Assembly (NCBI GenBank): GCA_028279875.1 | Contig: JANQMU010000116.1 | Coordinates: 1 to 32,592, forward strand | Direction: 5' to 3' | Source of the DNA: Rhizobiaceae bacterium | Lineage (GTDB): Bacteria; Pseudomonadota; Alphaproteobacteria; Rhizobiales; Rhizobiaceae | Length of the DNA: 32,592 nucleotides | Shown here: positions 23,472 to 31,542 of the stretch, in pieces | How positions within the stretch are numbered: the first letter of the stretch is position 1 | Layout of the letters: each line of letters begins with the position of its first letter | Translations under genes and position numbers: made by a program | Notes under the pieces: model-generated | Database searches by the model: none | What the model saw: the letters and a program-made list of their open reading frames with translations, nothing else | What the model was told of the DNA's origin: nothing

Positions 23472-24275
23472 TCAATTCCGGGCGACCACCTCACCGTCCC
23501 GTATCGCCAAAACGGTTCCTTCGGCCAATGGCGTCCAGCCATTTTCGGTCAGCGGCACGCTTGCCACCATCACGCCATTCGTTTTGGAAACCGGCCATCG
23601 GATATCGAGGCCGCGCGCCACCTCCCTGGTATCACCAAGGCACAGTCCCGGCGGGCGGGGCGGGCCGAATGTTCCGCCATCGTCGAAACGCCGCTTATGC
23701 GCATGGGCAAACAGAACGTCTCCGTCGGCATAAAGGAAATTCGCCGTTCCCGACTTGCGGAATTCGGCCGCGGTTCCGGCGACGACCTCCATCCTGGCAG
23801 CGAGCGGCGGCACGTCACCGTCCGCCTTGCGCCAAAGACCTGCCAGGCGCTGCAACAACACACAGAATGCGTGCTCGGAATCGGTCTCACCGACGGGTCG
23901 AAACTGCGGGCCTTCAAAGGGATGGGTCCGTTCGATGTCCGGAAGACTGCCATTGTGGGCGAAGACGTGCATGCGCCCTCCCAGTTCCCGGCGGAAGGGA
24001 TGGGTATTGACCAGCGTCGCCGCGCCGACGCTGGCGTAACGCACATGGGCCATGGTGCAATGGCTCAGCAGGCCGTGCCTTTCAAGAAATTCGACCCATG
24101 GGCTTCCGGCCGCAGGCAGGGCCTCGCGCACCAGCAACACATCCTTGTCCTGATAATAAGCAATGCCCCAGCCGGAGCGGTTGACATGCGACCGGCCGCC
24201 ATGTTTGGCAAACTCGTTCAGGCTGCAGTAAAGCCTGATCGGCTGCGATGTCGACACCGCGAACAGTTCGCACAC
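23472..24275 (-). CDS. Class II glutamine amidotransferase (YafJ type)
   Basis: A 267-residue protein with an N-terminal nucleophile domain. The start is GTG 24275, behind GGGGAAG; processing of the initiator Met exposes Cys2 (MCELFAVS), the catalytic residue. Conserved segments are NRSGWGIAYY (about 33-42), AHVRYAS, NTHPF, AHNGSL and GETDSEHAF, which bind glutamine. The family hydrolyses glutamine to glutamate and ammonia, or acts as a gamma-glutamyl hydrolase; stand-alone YafJ-like members have no settled partner. Antisense open frames of similar length are shadows. Confidence 0.92.
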   Translation of the reverse strand: MCELFAVSTSQPIRLYCSLNEFAKHGGRSHVNRSGWGIAYYQDKDVLLVREALPAAGSPWVEFLERHGLLSHCTMAHVRYASVGAATLVNTHPFRRELGGRMHVFAHNGSLPDIERTHPFEGPQFRPVGETDSEHAFCVLLQRLAGLWRKADGDVPPLAARMEVVAGTAAEFRKSGTANFLYADGDVLFAHAHKRRFDDGGTFGPPRPPGLCLGDTREVARGLDIRWPVSKTNGVMVASVPLTENGWTPLAEGTVLAIRDGEVVARN

Positions 24276-24348
24276 TGCGCTTCCCCCACGGAATTCTTAC
24301 CCGGCTGCTGCGCGACAGAGCGATGTCCACCTGCAAGGCCCGCCGCAC

Positions 24349-24403
24349 CAAGCTGTGGTCACCATATTACCGTGCGCCAGCACGGTCACCACAGCGCAGC
24401 TTG
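24349..24403. promoter_or_regulatory. Long inverted-repeat leader between the amidotransferase and hupE
   Basis: A nested hairpin: GCTGTGGT/ACCACAGC outside (24352-24395) and ACCGTGC/GCACGGT around a GCCA loop inside. In addition CAAGCTG (24349-24355) can pair with CAGCTTG (24397-24403), an alternative to the outer stem, so two folds compete. It lies in the shared 241-base region of the divergent genes. It could be an operator of a metal regulator or part of a structured leader of hupE. No cobalamin riboswitch core was found. Confidence 0.45.
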
Positions 24404-24516
24404 CCAGCCAAAATAAGAACTTGCAATACGGTCCGGCATCGGCAATCTGCGTCGGTGACGCACCGGTGCAGAACGCATCGGGAATCAGCACAGGGGCGGG
24501 ATCGAGCGGGAATAGT

Positions 24517-25119
24517 ATGTCCACGACTTCGCGAAACGTCTTTTGTCTGCTGGTTTTTCTCGTTGCCGGCGCGGTGCCGGAGATCGCTGCCGCTCATGTC
24601 GAAGATCCCGGTTTTGCAGGCGGCTTTCTTACCGGGTTTTCGCATCCGCTGTTCGGCTGGGATCACGTCCTGGCAATGGTTGCGGTTGGCCTGTGGGGCG
24701 CGTTTTTGGGCTATCCGGCCATATGGCTGTTGCCGGTTGTGTTCCCGCTGATCATGGCGTTTGGGGCTGTCCTGGGAATCCTTGGGGTGCCGGTCCCGTC
24801 GGTCGAGGCGGGAATCGCGCTTTCATCCGTCGTGCTTGGGCTTGTGATTGCCGCGGCGCTGCGCGCGCCGCTTTGGATCGCCATCGTCGTTGTCGGCGGC
24901 TTTGCCGTTTTTCACGGTCATGCCCATGGAACGGAATTGCCCAACGCGACGAGTCCAATATCCTATTCCACCGGGTTTGTCGTCGCCACGGGGCTGCTTC
25001 ACCTGTGCGGTATCGGCTTCGGTTTCCTGGCCGGCTGGCCCGCCGGGGCGCTCGCCATTCGCACGGCGGGCGCGGCGATCGCAGTGGCCGGTGTCGCTTT
25101 CCTGATCGGTTTTGCCTGA
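24517..25119 (+). CDS. hupE: HupE/UreJ family metal permease
   Basis: A 200-residue membrane protein starting at ATG 24517 (MSTTSRNVFC) with a GCGGGAA site. Signal peptide or first span to about AAA-H27, then the family signature HPLFGWDH (43-50) at the start of the next span, followed by about six hydrophobic segments and a His pair in FHGHAHG. The family moves nickel or cobalt (HupE, UreJ), with the first conserved His in HPxxGxDH as the metal gate. Without a hydrogenase or urease gene nearby, cobalt for cobalamin or nickel for another enzyme is equally possible. The next gene starts four bases after its stop. Confidence 0.88.
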   Translation: MSTTSRNVFCLLVFLVAGAVPEIAAAHVEDPGFAGGFLTGFSHPLFGWDHVLAMVAVGLWGAFLGYPAIWLLPVVFPLIMAFGAVLGILGVPVPSVEAGIALSSVVLGLVIAAALRAPLWIAIVVVGGFAVFHGHAHGTELPNATSPISYSTGFVVATGLLHLCGIGFGFLAGWPAGALAIRTAGAAIAVAGVAFLIGFA

Positions 25120-25123
25120 CCGG

Positions 25124-25726
25124 ATGAAACATGCCTTTTTCCTGTTCATCGCGCTCCTGCTGCCGGTCCCGGCGCAGGCCCAGGGAGCCATGTCGTTCGC
25201 CGATGGGTTCGACGCGGGACTGACACTTCCCTGGCTGTTTCCGGAACAGACCATCGCGCTTGTTGCGGCCGGCCTGTTTCTCGGCCAACGCCGCAACGCC
25301 TCCCTTCCGACCATCTGGCCGGTTTTCATGGTTGCGTTGGGGATCGGGCTGACAATCCCGCCAACGGCCCTCTCCCTCCTGTTCCTGAGTTTGACATTGC
25401 TTTCGGCGGCCTTTGTCGCAGCGCTCCTGATCGCCATCCAGTGGCCGACACCCCTGCTTGTCGCCCTGTTCGTGGCAGCATTCGCCGGGCTTGTCGAGGG
25501 AGCCGCGTCCGCTCCCGGCGCCGGAAACTGGGGTGCTGCCATGGGCGTTGCCGCCGGCAGCGCCGTGCGGGCAAATCTGTTCTTCGTCACGCCGTTTCTC
25601 ATTGCCGACTGGCTGAGCACCGACACGCGCGGGCCGTGGGCCACGATCACGCTACGCGTTGCCGGTTCGTGGATCGCTGCGATCGCCGTCATGATGCTCG
25701 CCCTGTTGCTGAAGGAGCCCGCATAG
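25124..25726 (+). CDS. HupE-like paralogue lacking the metal-binding signature
   Basis: A 200-residue membrane protein, ATG 25124 chosen four bases after the hupE stop (a TTG at 25112 overlaps hupE). It has a signal peptide (MKHAFFLFIALLLPVPAQAQ) and about six spans. Its residues 28-52 align without gaps with hupE 36-60: LTLPWLFPEQTIALVAAGLF against FSHPLFGWDHVLAMVAVGLW. At the key places His43, Asp49 and His50 of HupE are Leu35, Glu41 and Gln42. It therefore looks like a tandem duplicate that kept the fold and length but lost the metal site, and may be a partner subunit rather than a transporter on its own. Confidence 0.7.
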   Translation: MKHAFFLFIALLLPVPAQAQGAMSFADGFDAGLTLPWLFPEQTIALVAAGLFLGQRRNASLPTIWPVFMVALGIGLTIPPTALSLLFLSLTLLSAAFVAALLIAIQWPTPLLVALFVAAFAGLVEGAASAPGAGNWGAAMGVAAGSAVRANLFFVTPFLIADWLSTDTRGPWATITLRVAGSWIAAIAVMMLALLLKEPA

Positions 25727-26130
25727 GCCGGTTGGGGCGCCGCGAATCAGTGTTCCCGATTCGGCCGGTGCCGGCGGTCCCAAATGCCGCTTCCTGCCGT
25801 CTATGCCTTTGCGGGCGGCGCGGTCGCACCCCGAAAGGCAGACGCTGAAGGCACAGTTCAAAACGGCCGAAGCCGGCCGTTTCTACCGGTCTCGTCGCCG
25901 TTTATTGCATAAACTTCAAACCCTTACGGGAAGTCAACCTGTCCCGAGCCGCCTCGGGGACCTGCCTCTGTCGCAAGGGTGTTTACGGCATCAGGCGTTC
26001 TTCGCTCCGACGCATTTGCAAGATCATTTCAACAGGTTAGAATTTGTTAGCTTCGATTCGCACCGCGTCTTGCTATGCATGGGTCATCGAACGACACGTG
26101 ACCGCAGAAGACGGACGGTGAAAGGATCAT
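25727..26130. other. Gene-free interval with stem-loops
   Basis: About 400 bases between the HupE pair and the AHSA1 gene. It holds AAACGGCC/GGCCGTTT around GAAGCC (25861-25882), which may end the hupE transcript, and GTCCCGAG/CTCGGG(G)AC (25941-25961). No protein frame of quality. Confidence 0.45.
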
Positions 26131-26547
26131 ATGGAGATCGACAAACATTACGAGCTGCCCTTCACACCCAACCGCATCTTCAACACCTGGGTTTGCTCCG
26201 ATACCGTCATACCGCCCGCAACCCGTATGGACATCAATCCCCAGGTCGGTGGTCATTATCGCCTCTACATGGAAATGGAGGATCGTTGCTCCCGCGCCGA
26301 GGGTCTTTTCTTTTCGGTCATTCCGGACCGACACCTGCGCTACACATGGGAATGGGACCGCGACGGTGAGATAACCGAGGTGGATGTCACGCTGGTTCCC
26401 ACGGCCAAGGGCACGGCGCTGCACATTCACCATACCGGATTCGTCAACAAGGCGAGCCGGGACATGCATGACAGCAACTGGGATGAATTCGTCGAACAGC
26501 TCTCCGCCATCCTTGATCAGGAGAGCGACATGCGGATCCGAGCCTAG
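26131..26547 (+). CDS. SRPBCC/AHSA1 (START-like) family protein
   Basis: A 138-residue soluble protein from ATG 26131, preceded by AAAGGA. The fold is the helix-grip hydrophobic ligand pocket: EIDKHYELPFTPNRIFNTWV begins the family pattern, then NPQVGGHYRLYM and LRYTWEWDRDGEITEVDVTL, and a C-terminal helix with NWDEFVEQLSAIL, all typical of AHSA1-like proteins. Members bind or carry small hydrophobic molecules; no enzymatic role can be assigned. Its TAG stop overlaps the stop of the convergent aminotransferase gene (CTAG), with no spacer. Confidence 0.85.
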   Translation: MEIDKHYELPFTPNRIFNTWVCSDTVIPPATRMDINPQVGGHYRLYMEMEDRCSRAEGLFFSVIPDRHLRYTWEWDRDGEITEVDVTLVPTAKGTALHIHHTGFVNKASRDMHDSNWDEFVEQLSAILDQESDMRIRA

Positions 26548-27881
26548 AATTCGCTGCTATTCGGGATTGCCGCTTTCAGCGCCCCGTCCAGTTTTGCCAC
26601 GATTTCCTCGATGTGATCATCCTCGATGACGAAGGGTGGCGCGATCATGATATGGTCGCCAAGCCTGCCGTCCGCGGTGCCGCCCGCCGGGTAACAAATG
26701 AGCCCGTGTTCGAAGGCGGCCTGTTTGACACGGTTATGAATGCCGCGCGCCGCCTCGAACGGCTTCTTGCTGGCCCTGTCTTCCACGAGTTCGATACCGC
26801 GAAACAGACCCCTCCCCCGTATGTCGCCGACATGGGGATGTTGTCCGAATGCACCCTCCAGGGCGGTCTGCAACCTGTCGCCCATGTCCTGAACCCGGGG
26901 CAGCAGATCCCGGTCCAGCATGGCGGTCAGAACGGCGTGGCCGGCAGCACAGGCGACCGGATGTCCCATATAGGTGTGACCGTGCTGGAAGAACCCCGAC
27001 CCGTTCTTGATGGTTTCGTAAATCTGCGCGGTACACAGCATGGCGCCGATCGGCTGGTAACCGGCGCCAAGCCCCTTGGCGATCGTCACCATATCTGGCC
27101 TGACATTGTCCTGCTCACAGGCGAAAAGCGTTCCGGACCGTCCCATGCCGCACATGACTTCGTCGAGAATCAGCAGGATGCCATGGGCGTCGCAGATCTC
27201 GCGGACACGCTTGAAATAGCCGTCAACCGGCGGGACCGCGCCCATCGTTGCGCCGACCACCGGTTCGGCGATGAACGCCATGACGGTTTCGGGCCCAAGT
27301 CGCTCGATCTCGGTTTCCAGCTCGTCGGCAACCCGCCGGCCATATTCAACCGCGGTTTCCCCTTCCATGCGGCCGCGATACTCATAACAGGGTGAAATAT
27401 GCGATGTTGCGATCAGCAGTGGCAAGTAGGGTTCACGGCGCGGGGTGTTGCCACCGGCCGCCAGCGCGCCCAGCGTGTTGCCGTGATAGCTCTGCCGGCG
27501 CGCGATCACGCGATGCCGTCCGGGCTCGCCTTTTTCAATAAAATATTGCCGGGCCAGTTTGACCGCCGCCTCAACGGCCTCCGAACCGCCGCTGACGAGA
27601 TAGACCCGGTCAATGCCGGCCGGCGCGTTGGCGACAAGAAGATCGGCCAGTTTCTCGGCGGGTTCGGATGTAAAGAACCCGGTATGCGCAAAGGCGATGC
27701 GATCCAGTTGCGCCTTGATGGCGGCCGTCACGTCGGGGTCGCCATGGCCGAGGCAGGACACAGCCGCCCCGCCCGACCCATCCAGATAACGCTTGCCGGT
27801 ACTGTCGATCAGATAACACCCCTCGCCGCCGCTGGCGACCGGCAGTTCGACATTCGTTTGACGCGGGAAGATATGTGACAT
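26544..27881 (-). CDS. Class III aminotransferase (PLP-dependent)
   Basis: A 445-residue enzyme with ATG 27881. The PLP lysine is K269 in IAKGLGAGYQPIGA, and D240 in LILDEVMCGMGRSG binds the PLP ring nitrogen. The N-terminus has LIDSTGKRYLDGSGG, the first conserved loop. The group includes omega-amino-acid, taurine, GABA and 2,2-dialkylglycine types; the specificity cannot be read from sequence, although YEYRGRMEGETA at 166-177 is a segment seen in rhizobial enzymes of undefined substrate. A perfect palindrome (28010-28023) lies upstream, suggesting a dedicated repressor. It is convergent with AHSA1 and divergent from the GyrI-like gene. Confidence 0.94.
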   Translation of the reverse strand: MSHIFPRQTNVELPVASGGEGCYLIDSTGKRYLDGSGGAAVSCLGHGDPDVTAAIKAQLDRIAFAHTGFFTSEPAEKLADLLVANAPAGIDRVYLVSGGSEAVEAAVKLARQYFIEKGEPGRHRVIARRQSYHGNTLGALAAGGNTPRREPYLPLLIATSHISPCYEYRGRMEGETAVEYGRRVADELETEIERLGPETVMAFIAEPVVGATMGAVPPVDGYFKRVREICDAHGILLILDEVMCGMGRSGTLFACEQDNVRPDMVTIAKGLGAGYQPIGAMLCTAQIYETIKNGSGFFQHGHTYMGHPVACAAGHAVLTAMLDRDLLPRVQDMGDRLQTALEGAFGQHPHVGDIRGRGLFRGIELVEDRASKKPFEAARGIHNRVKQAAFEHGLICYPAGGTADGRLGDHIMIAPPFVIEDDHIEEIVAKLDGALKAAIPNSSEF

Positions 27882-28009
27882 GGTGGCATCCGGGTTGTGA
27901 CGTGCTGATCAGGGCACGGATATCCGTGCCGCTTTCCGAGTGCTTTGGAGGCATGGCCTTCGGAATCGGCTGAGGCGCACGCCTTTCGTGCAGTGGTATG
28001 CCCGAAATT

Positions 28010-28023
28010 GAAACATATGTTTC
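28010..28023. promoter_or_regulatory. Perfect palindrome in the aminotransferase/GyrI-like divergent region
   Basis: GAAACATATGTTTC (two 7-base arms). Next to it a second weaker set, TTCAATATATATTTCATTTG then TTTCAATG, also contains TTTCA and TTGAAA-type half sites. This resembles RpiR/MurR-type operators (GAAA...TTTC). The 377-base region 27882-28258 holds no other gene. Confidence 0.5.
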
Positions 28024-28258
28024 TTATTTTTTCAATATATATTTCATTTGTTTCAATGGGCCTAACATTGGCGATGCCATTGGCGAATGGTGATCTCTCC
28101 GGCATCACAACGCTGCCTAAATTCGGGCCTATTGTTTTTGGCAGAAAATACACGGACGCCCATACGCATTGCTGCCATGCGGCTTTCCCCTTCCGGCAAT
28201 GCGGCGGGCAAAGGAAATCTCGTCGGGTGGTTTGAACCGGCGGCCGCGAGGCATAGAC

Positions 28259-28738
28259 ATGACCGTAACGACATTAGGCGAACCCCGCATTGCGACCGGC
28301 AGGTCCATGCTGGTGGCCGGCTTGCGACAGTCTCACCGGGCAGGCGAGACAGAACGGCAAATCCCCAGGCAGTGGCGCCAGCTCTGGCCCTATCTCGGCA
28401 GTCTGCGGCATAAGGTTGGCAATGTCGCCTATGGCGTGGTTTGCGACAGCGGCTCGCAGGCGGGAGCTGACTATATGTGTGCTGTGGAGGTCGATGATTT
28501 TTCGGACCTGCCGCCGGAGCTCGATCGCTTGCGGATAGAGGAACAGACCTATGCGGTCTTTTCCCATCGCGGTCACGTGTCAGATCTGGAACAGGCCCGA
28601 CAGGACATCCTGACCTCCTGGTATCCGCAATCGGGCTATCGGGCCGCCGCGGCGCCGGAACTTGAACGCTACGACGAAGCGCATCGCCCGGCATCGGGCG
28701 AAGGCGATGTGGAGATCTGGTTCCCGCTCCAGTCCTGA
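28259..28738 (+). CDS. GyrI-like small-molecule-binding domain protein
   Basis: A 159-residue protein from ATG 28259, with GAGG at suitable distance. It is a single effector-binding domain of the GyrI/AraC type: GRSMLVAGLRQSHR, then IPRQWRQLWPYLGSL, GNVAYGVVC, CAVEVDDFSDLPPELDRLRI, TYAVFSHRGHVSDLEQA and DVEIWFPL, which give the two SHS2-like repeats and end in the usual E-W-P strand. There is no HTH, so it is a stand-alone sensor or a small-molecule hydrolase. The promoter region contains the palindrome shared with the aminotransferase gene. Confidence 0.85.
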   Translation: MTVTTLGEPRIATGRSMLVAGLRQSHRAGETERQIPRQWRQLWPYLGSLRHKVGNVAYGVVCDSGSQAGADYMCAVEVDDFSDLPPELDRLRIEEQTYAVFSHRGHVSDLEQARQDILTSWYPQSGYRAAAAPELERYDEAHRPASGEGDVEIWFPLQS

Positions 28739-28835
28739 GGCGAATTCAAAACGCAATCGCAGCGGATTGACACGGGTGTAATTCCCTGCCTTGTGGGCCC
28801 GTCGCATGTCGACGAACGCCGGCTGGGAGGATGGC

Positions 28836-29534
28836 TTGTACACACTTTATTATGCGCCCGACAACGCCTCGCTGGTCATCCGCATTGTCCTGGAAGAACT
28901 GGGCGTCGCTTACAACGCGGTGCCGGTCAACAGGAGACTGCGGGAACAGGAGAGCGAACCCTATCGCAAGCTCAATCCGAACGGCCTCATTCCAGTGTGT
29001 ATCATCGACGACGCACCGGTTTTCGAAACGGCCGCGATTGCGCTCGCTCTGGCCGACCGGCACGGCCGCCTTGCCCCGGCGGTCCAGGATCGCTGGCGAC
29101 CGCAATTCCTCAAATGGCTGTTTTTCCTGAGCAACACGGTGCACACGGATCTGCGGCAGATATTCTATCCGAAAAAATATGCCGGTGATGACGAAACGGC
29201 GCTAAAGCAGCACTGCCTGATCACCCGCGAGAGGCTTTGCCGCGATTTCGAGTTGCTCGAACAGGTCTACTCCGAGGTGAGCGGCCCCTATCTGGACGGT
29301 GAAACCCCATCGATAGTCGATATATACGCGGCGATTTGCCTGCGATGGTCGCAATTATATCCGCCGTCGGATCCCGGCGCGTTTCGCCCGGCACATTATC
29401 CCGCCCTTGGCCGGTTGCTGACTGCGCTTCAGGCGCGTCCCGCTGTGGCCCGCGCCTGCGCTGCGGAGGGGATTCCCGCGCCCTACCTGCTGGATGCCCG
29501 CTACCCGGATGGCAGCAAGGGCTCGCCGGTCTGA
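28836..29534 (+). CDS. Glutathione S-transferase family protein
   Basis: A 232-residue enzyme. The TTG at 28836 has a strong GGGAGG five bases upstream and gives the family-typical start YTLYYAPDNAS; ATG 28806, without a binding site, is in frame and would add ten residues. The thioredoxin-like domain runs to about residue 75, with the Ser in PDNASL as the candidate glutathione thiolate stabiliser and GLIPV as the cis-Pro turn, followed by the alpha-helical domain (about 85-210) with GPYLDGETPSIVDIYAAICL. It conjugates or binds glutathione; the substrate is unknown. Confidence 0.88.
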   Translation: MYTLYYAPDNASLVIRIVLEELGVAYNAVPVNRRLREQESEPYRKLNPNGLIPVCIIDDAPVFETAAIALALADRHGRLAPAVQDRWRPQFLKWLFFLSNTVHTDLRQIFYPKKYAGDDETALKQHCLITRERLCRDFELLEQVYSEVSGPYLDGETPSIVDIYAAICLRWSQLYPPSDPGAFRPAHYPALGRLLTALQARPAVARACAAEGIPAPYLLDARYPDGSKGSPV

Positions 29535-29651
29535 AACACGCGCCCGACCGGCCATGCCGGTTCGCATGCTGCCTGACGAAGAATGGCTCGACGCTGCGCA
29601 ATGACAATTGCAGCAGATCGTGTCAGACAGTGATCCAACACGGTATCCAAG

Positions 29652-30569
29652 ATGGAACGGGGCATAGCCGTCATGACGCTCGCCGGAAAAAACACAGCTC
29701 TGATATTCGGCGTTCTTGCGGCGTTTTTCTGGGGCACGCACAGCGTTATCGTGCGCTACCTGACCGGTGACCTTCACGGCCTCACGATTGCCGTGCTGAG
29801 ATTGTATGTCGCAACCATCATACTGTTCGTGATCCTCAAGGCGCTCAAGGTCCGCATTTCCTTCGATCTGTCCGACCGGAACCTCCTGATCGCGATCCTC
29901 TCGACGGTTGTGAACTACGTGTTTTTCCACATCGGCCTCGAGCACACCGGCGCGGCAAACGCCATGATGCTTGAAAACACGGCGCCCTTTTTTGTGCTGG
30001 TCATCCTCTTTTTGCTCGCAAGCGAACGAATCCGCCGGCAGGACCTTGCCGGAACCGGCCTGGCGATCATCGGTGTCTTTTTGACAATCAGCCAGGACAT
30101 CGCTCTGGCGGGTGAAGCCCTGAAGGGCGATCTGCTTGAGCTTTTTGCCGGCATCAGTTGGGCGGGCTTCATGATTGCCAGCAGCAGGGCACTGAGAAAG
30201 TCGGCCGGCACTGCAGAGCGGCTGAATTTCCTGTTTTCCGTGTTTGCCGGTGCTGCCGTATTGCTGACGCCGTGCCTGTTTCTCTATCCAATCGAAGCGA
30301 CCGGGCAAGACCTGATCTGGCTGCTCATCCTCGGAATCGTGCCGACTGCGCTTGCCTATTACCTCTGGTATGAGGCGGCGGCGCGGGTCTCCGCGATCAC
30401 CGCATCATTGCTGTTCACCCTGTCGGTCGTCTTCACCTTCGTGAATGCGTTCCTGTTTCTCGGCGAGCGTTTCACGGTGAACGGCCTGATCGGTGCGGTG
30501 TTGATTGTCTCAGGCATTCTGCTGACGTCCGCCGGCAATGATACCGGGCGCAAGCAGAGCACCGAATGA
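29652..30569 (+). CDS. EamA/DMT superfamily transporter
   Basis: A 305-residue inner membrane protein with ten predicted spans, two EamA repeats (about 15-145 and 155-295). ATG 29652 is taken; ATG 29673 (MTLAGK) is also in frame. Signature pieces include FWGTHSVIVRYLTG in the first span and PTALAYYLWYEAAARVSA with LGERFTVNGLIGAVLIVSGI in the second repeat. The family exports amino acids and metabolites, or riboflavin and others; none can be chosen here. Its 3' end overlaps the end of the opposing sugar kinase gene by 60 bases, so the two terminators, if any, must lie inside coding DNA. Confidence 0.9.
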   Translation: MERGIAVMTLAGKNTALIFGVLAAFFWGTHSVIVRYLTGDLHGLTIAVLRLYVATIILFVILKALKVRISFDLSDRNLLIAILSTVVNYVFFHIGLEHTGAANAMMLENTAPFFVLVILFLLASERIRRQDLAGTGLAIIGVFLTISQDIALAGEALKGDLLELFAGISWAGFMIASSRALRKSAGTAERLNFLFSVFAGAAVLLTPCLFLYPIEATGQDLIWLLILGIVPTALAYYLWYEAAARVSAITASLLFTLSVVFTFVNAFLFLGERFTVNGLIGAVLIVSGILLTSAGNDTGRKQSTE

Positions 30570-31445
30570 CGAGATGACCTGGGCCGAGATCGCGTGTGCC
30601 GCCTCGCATGCCGCACCGATCGGCGCGCCCGCGACACGCGCGGCAAGATATCCGCCATTAAAGGAATCGCCGGCACCGGTTGTATCGACCGGGTTCTCGA
30701 CTGTTTGGGCCGCAACAATCTCCTGCCTGTCCCCGGCCATCGTGAGGCAGGGCTCGGCGCCATTCTTGACCACGATTTCCTCGACCCCGTAGGAACGGTA
30801 CCGGCGTGCAGTACCCGCCAAATCCGTGTCGTCGAACAGGGCCGCCTCGTCCGGGAAGGTCGGGAACGCGCGGGTCGAGACGGCAGCCGCCTTCTCCAAC
30901 CACATTCTCATCTCGCGCTCGCCTGTCCAAAGACGGGGTCGGATATTGGGGTCAAACGAGATGGATTTACCGTCATTCCTGGCTCTGCCCAGCGCCTCGA
31001 CCAGGTGTTCCTTGTCCGTGTCATTGAGGATGGCCAGTGTGATCCCGGAAAAATAGATTTCGGTGGCCGAAGCGAAGGCCGCGTTGAGCGCGGGAACGTC
31101 CGCCGCCAGTAGTTTGGCGGCCGAATTGTCGCGCCAATAGCAAAAACTGCGCTCCGCGCCGTCCAGGTCGATCGTGTAGAGGCCCGGCGACTTTCCCGGG
31201 ATTCTTCTGATGTCGCTCGCGTCAATGCCGGCATCTTCGATGAAGGCGCACATCTCGTCGGACACATGATCGTCGCCGACAGCCGTGAAATAGGCCGTGC
31301 GCCAGGTGTCGCCGGCCAGATTGTGGAAATACCAGGCCGTGTTGAAGGTGTCGCCGGCGAAATTACGCTGCCATGACCCGGAATCGGCGGTTCGCGCAAA
31401 TTCGATCATGCACTCGCCGACCGACAAAAAACACTGTTTCGCCAC
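30510..31445 (-). CDS. PfkB-family sugar kinase, 2-keto-3-deoxygluconate kinase-like
   Basis: A 311-residue kinase. GTG 31445 (MAKQCFLSVGECMIEF) is chosen because GGAAGGAA lies nine bases before it and because the family begins with 'SIGECMIE'; the frame is open further upstream to 31694, but that part is not conserved. FAGDTFNTAWY is the KDG-type substrate loop, and DTTGAGDSF (254-262) holds the catalytic Asp260. KdgK phosphorylates 2-keto-3-deoxygluconate for the Entner-Doudoroff or pectin/hexuronate pathways. No aldolase is adjacent in the window, so the pathway partner is elsewhere. Confidence 0.88.
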   Translation of the reverse strand: MAKQCFLSVGECMIEFARTADSGSWQRNFAGDTFNTAWYFHNLAGDTWRTAYFTAVGDDHVSDEMCAFIEDAGIDASDIRRIPGKSPGLYTIDLDGAERSFCYWRDNSAAKLLAADVPALNAAFASATEIYFSGITLAILNDTDKEHLVEALGRARNDGKSISFDPNIRPRLWTGEREMRMWLEKAAAVSTRAFPTFPDEAALFDDTDLAGTARRYRSYGVEEIVVKNGAEPCLTMAGDRQEIVAAQTVENPVDTTGAGDSFNGGYLAARVAGAPIGAACEAAHAISAQVISSFGALLAPGIIAGGRQQNA

Positions 31446-31542
31446 TTGTGCCGATTCCTTCCCGTCGCGTCCCTTTCCAATTGCGGGCACCGATAGCAGG
31501 TCCGGCCCCATTGTCAAAATTGCAAAAGGGTGGCGGTGATGA

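Noticed and set aside
23046..24416. 456-codon + strand open frame
   Set aside because: Antisense to the glutamine amidotransferase, which has full family motifs; the + frame is Arg/His rich and resembles no protein.
24300..24516. Cobalamin riboswitch in front of hupE
   Set aside because: The region has inverted repeats but not the GCCACTG B12-box or the conserved junction pieces of the class, so only an unassigned leader is reported.
24823..25692. 289-codon - strand open frame
   Set aside because: Antisense to the HupE pair; composition is that of a GC-rich shadow.
29355..30308. 317-codon - strand open frame
   Set aside because: Antisense to the GST and EamA genes, with no domain-like content.
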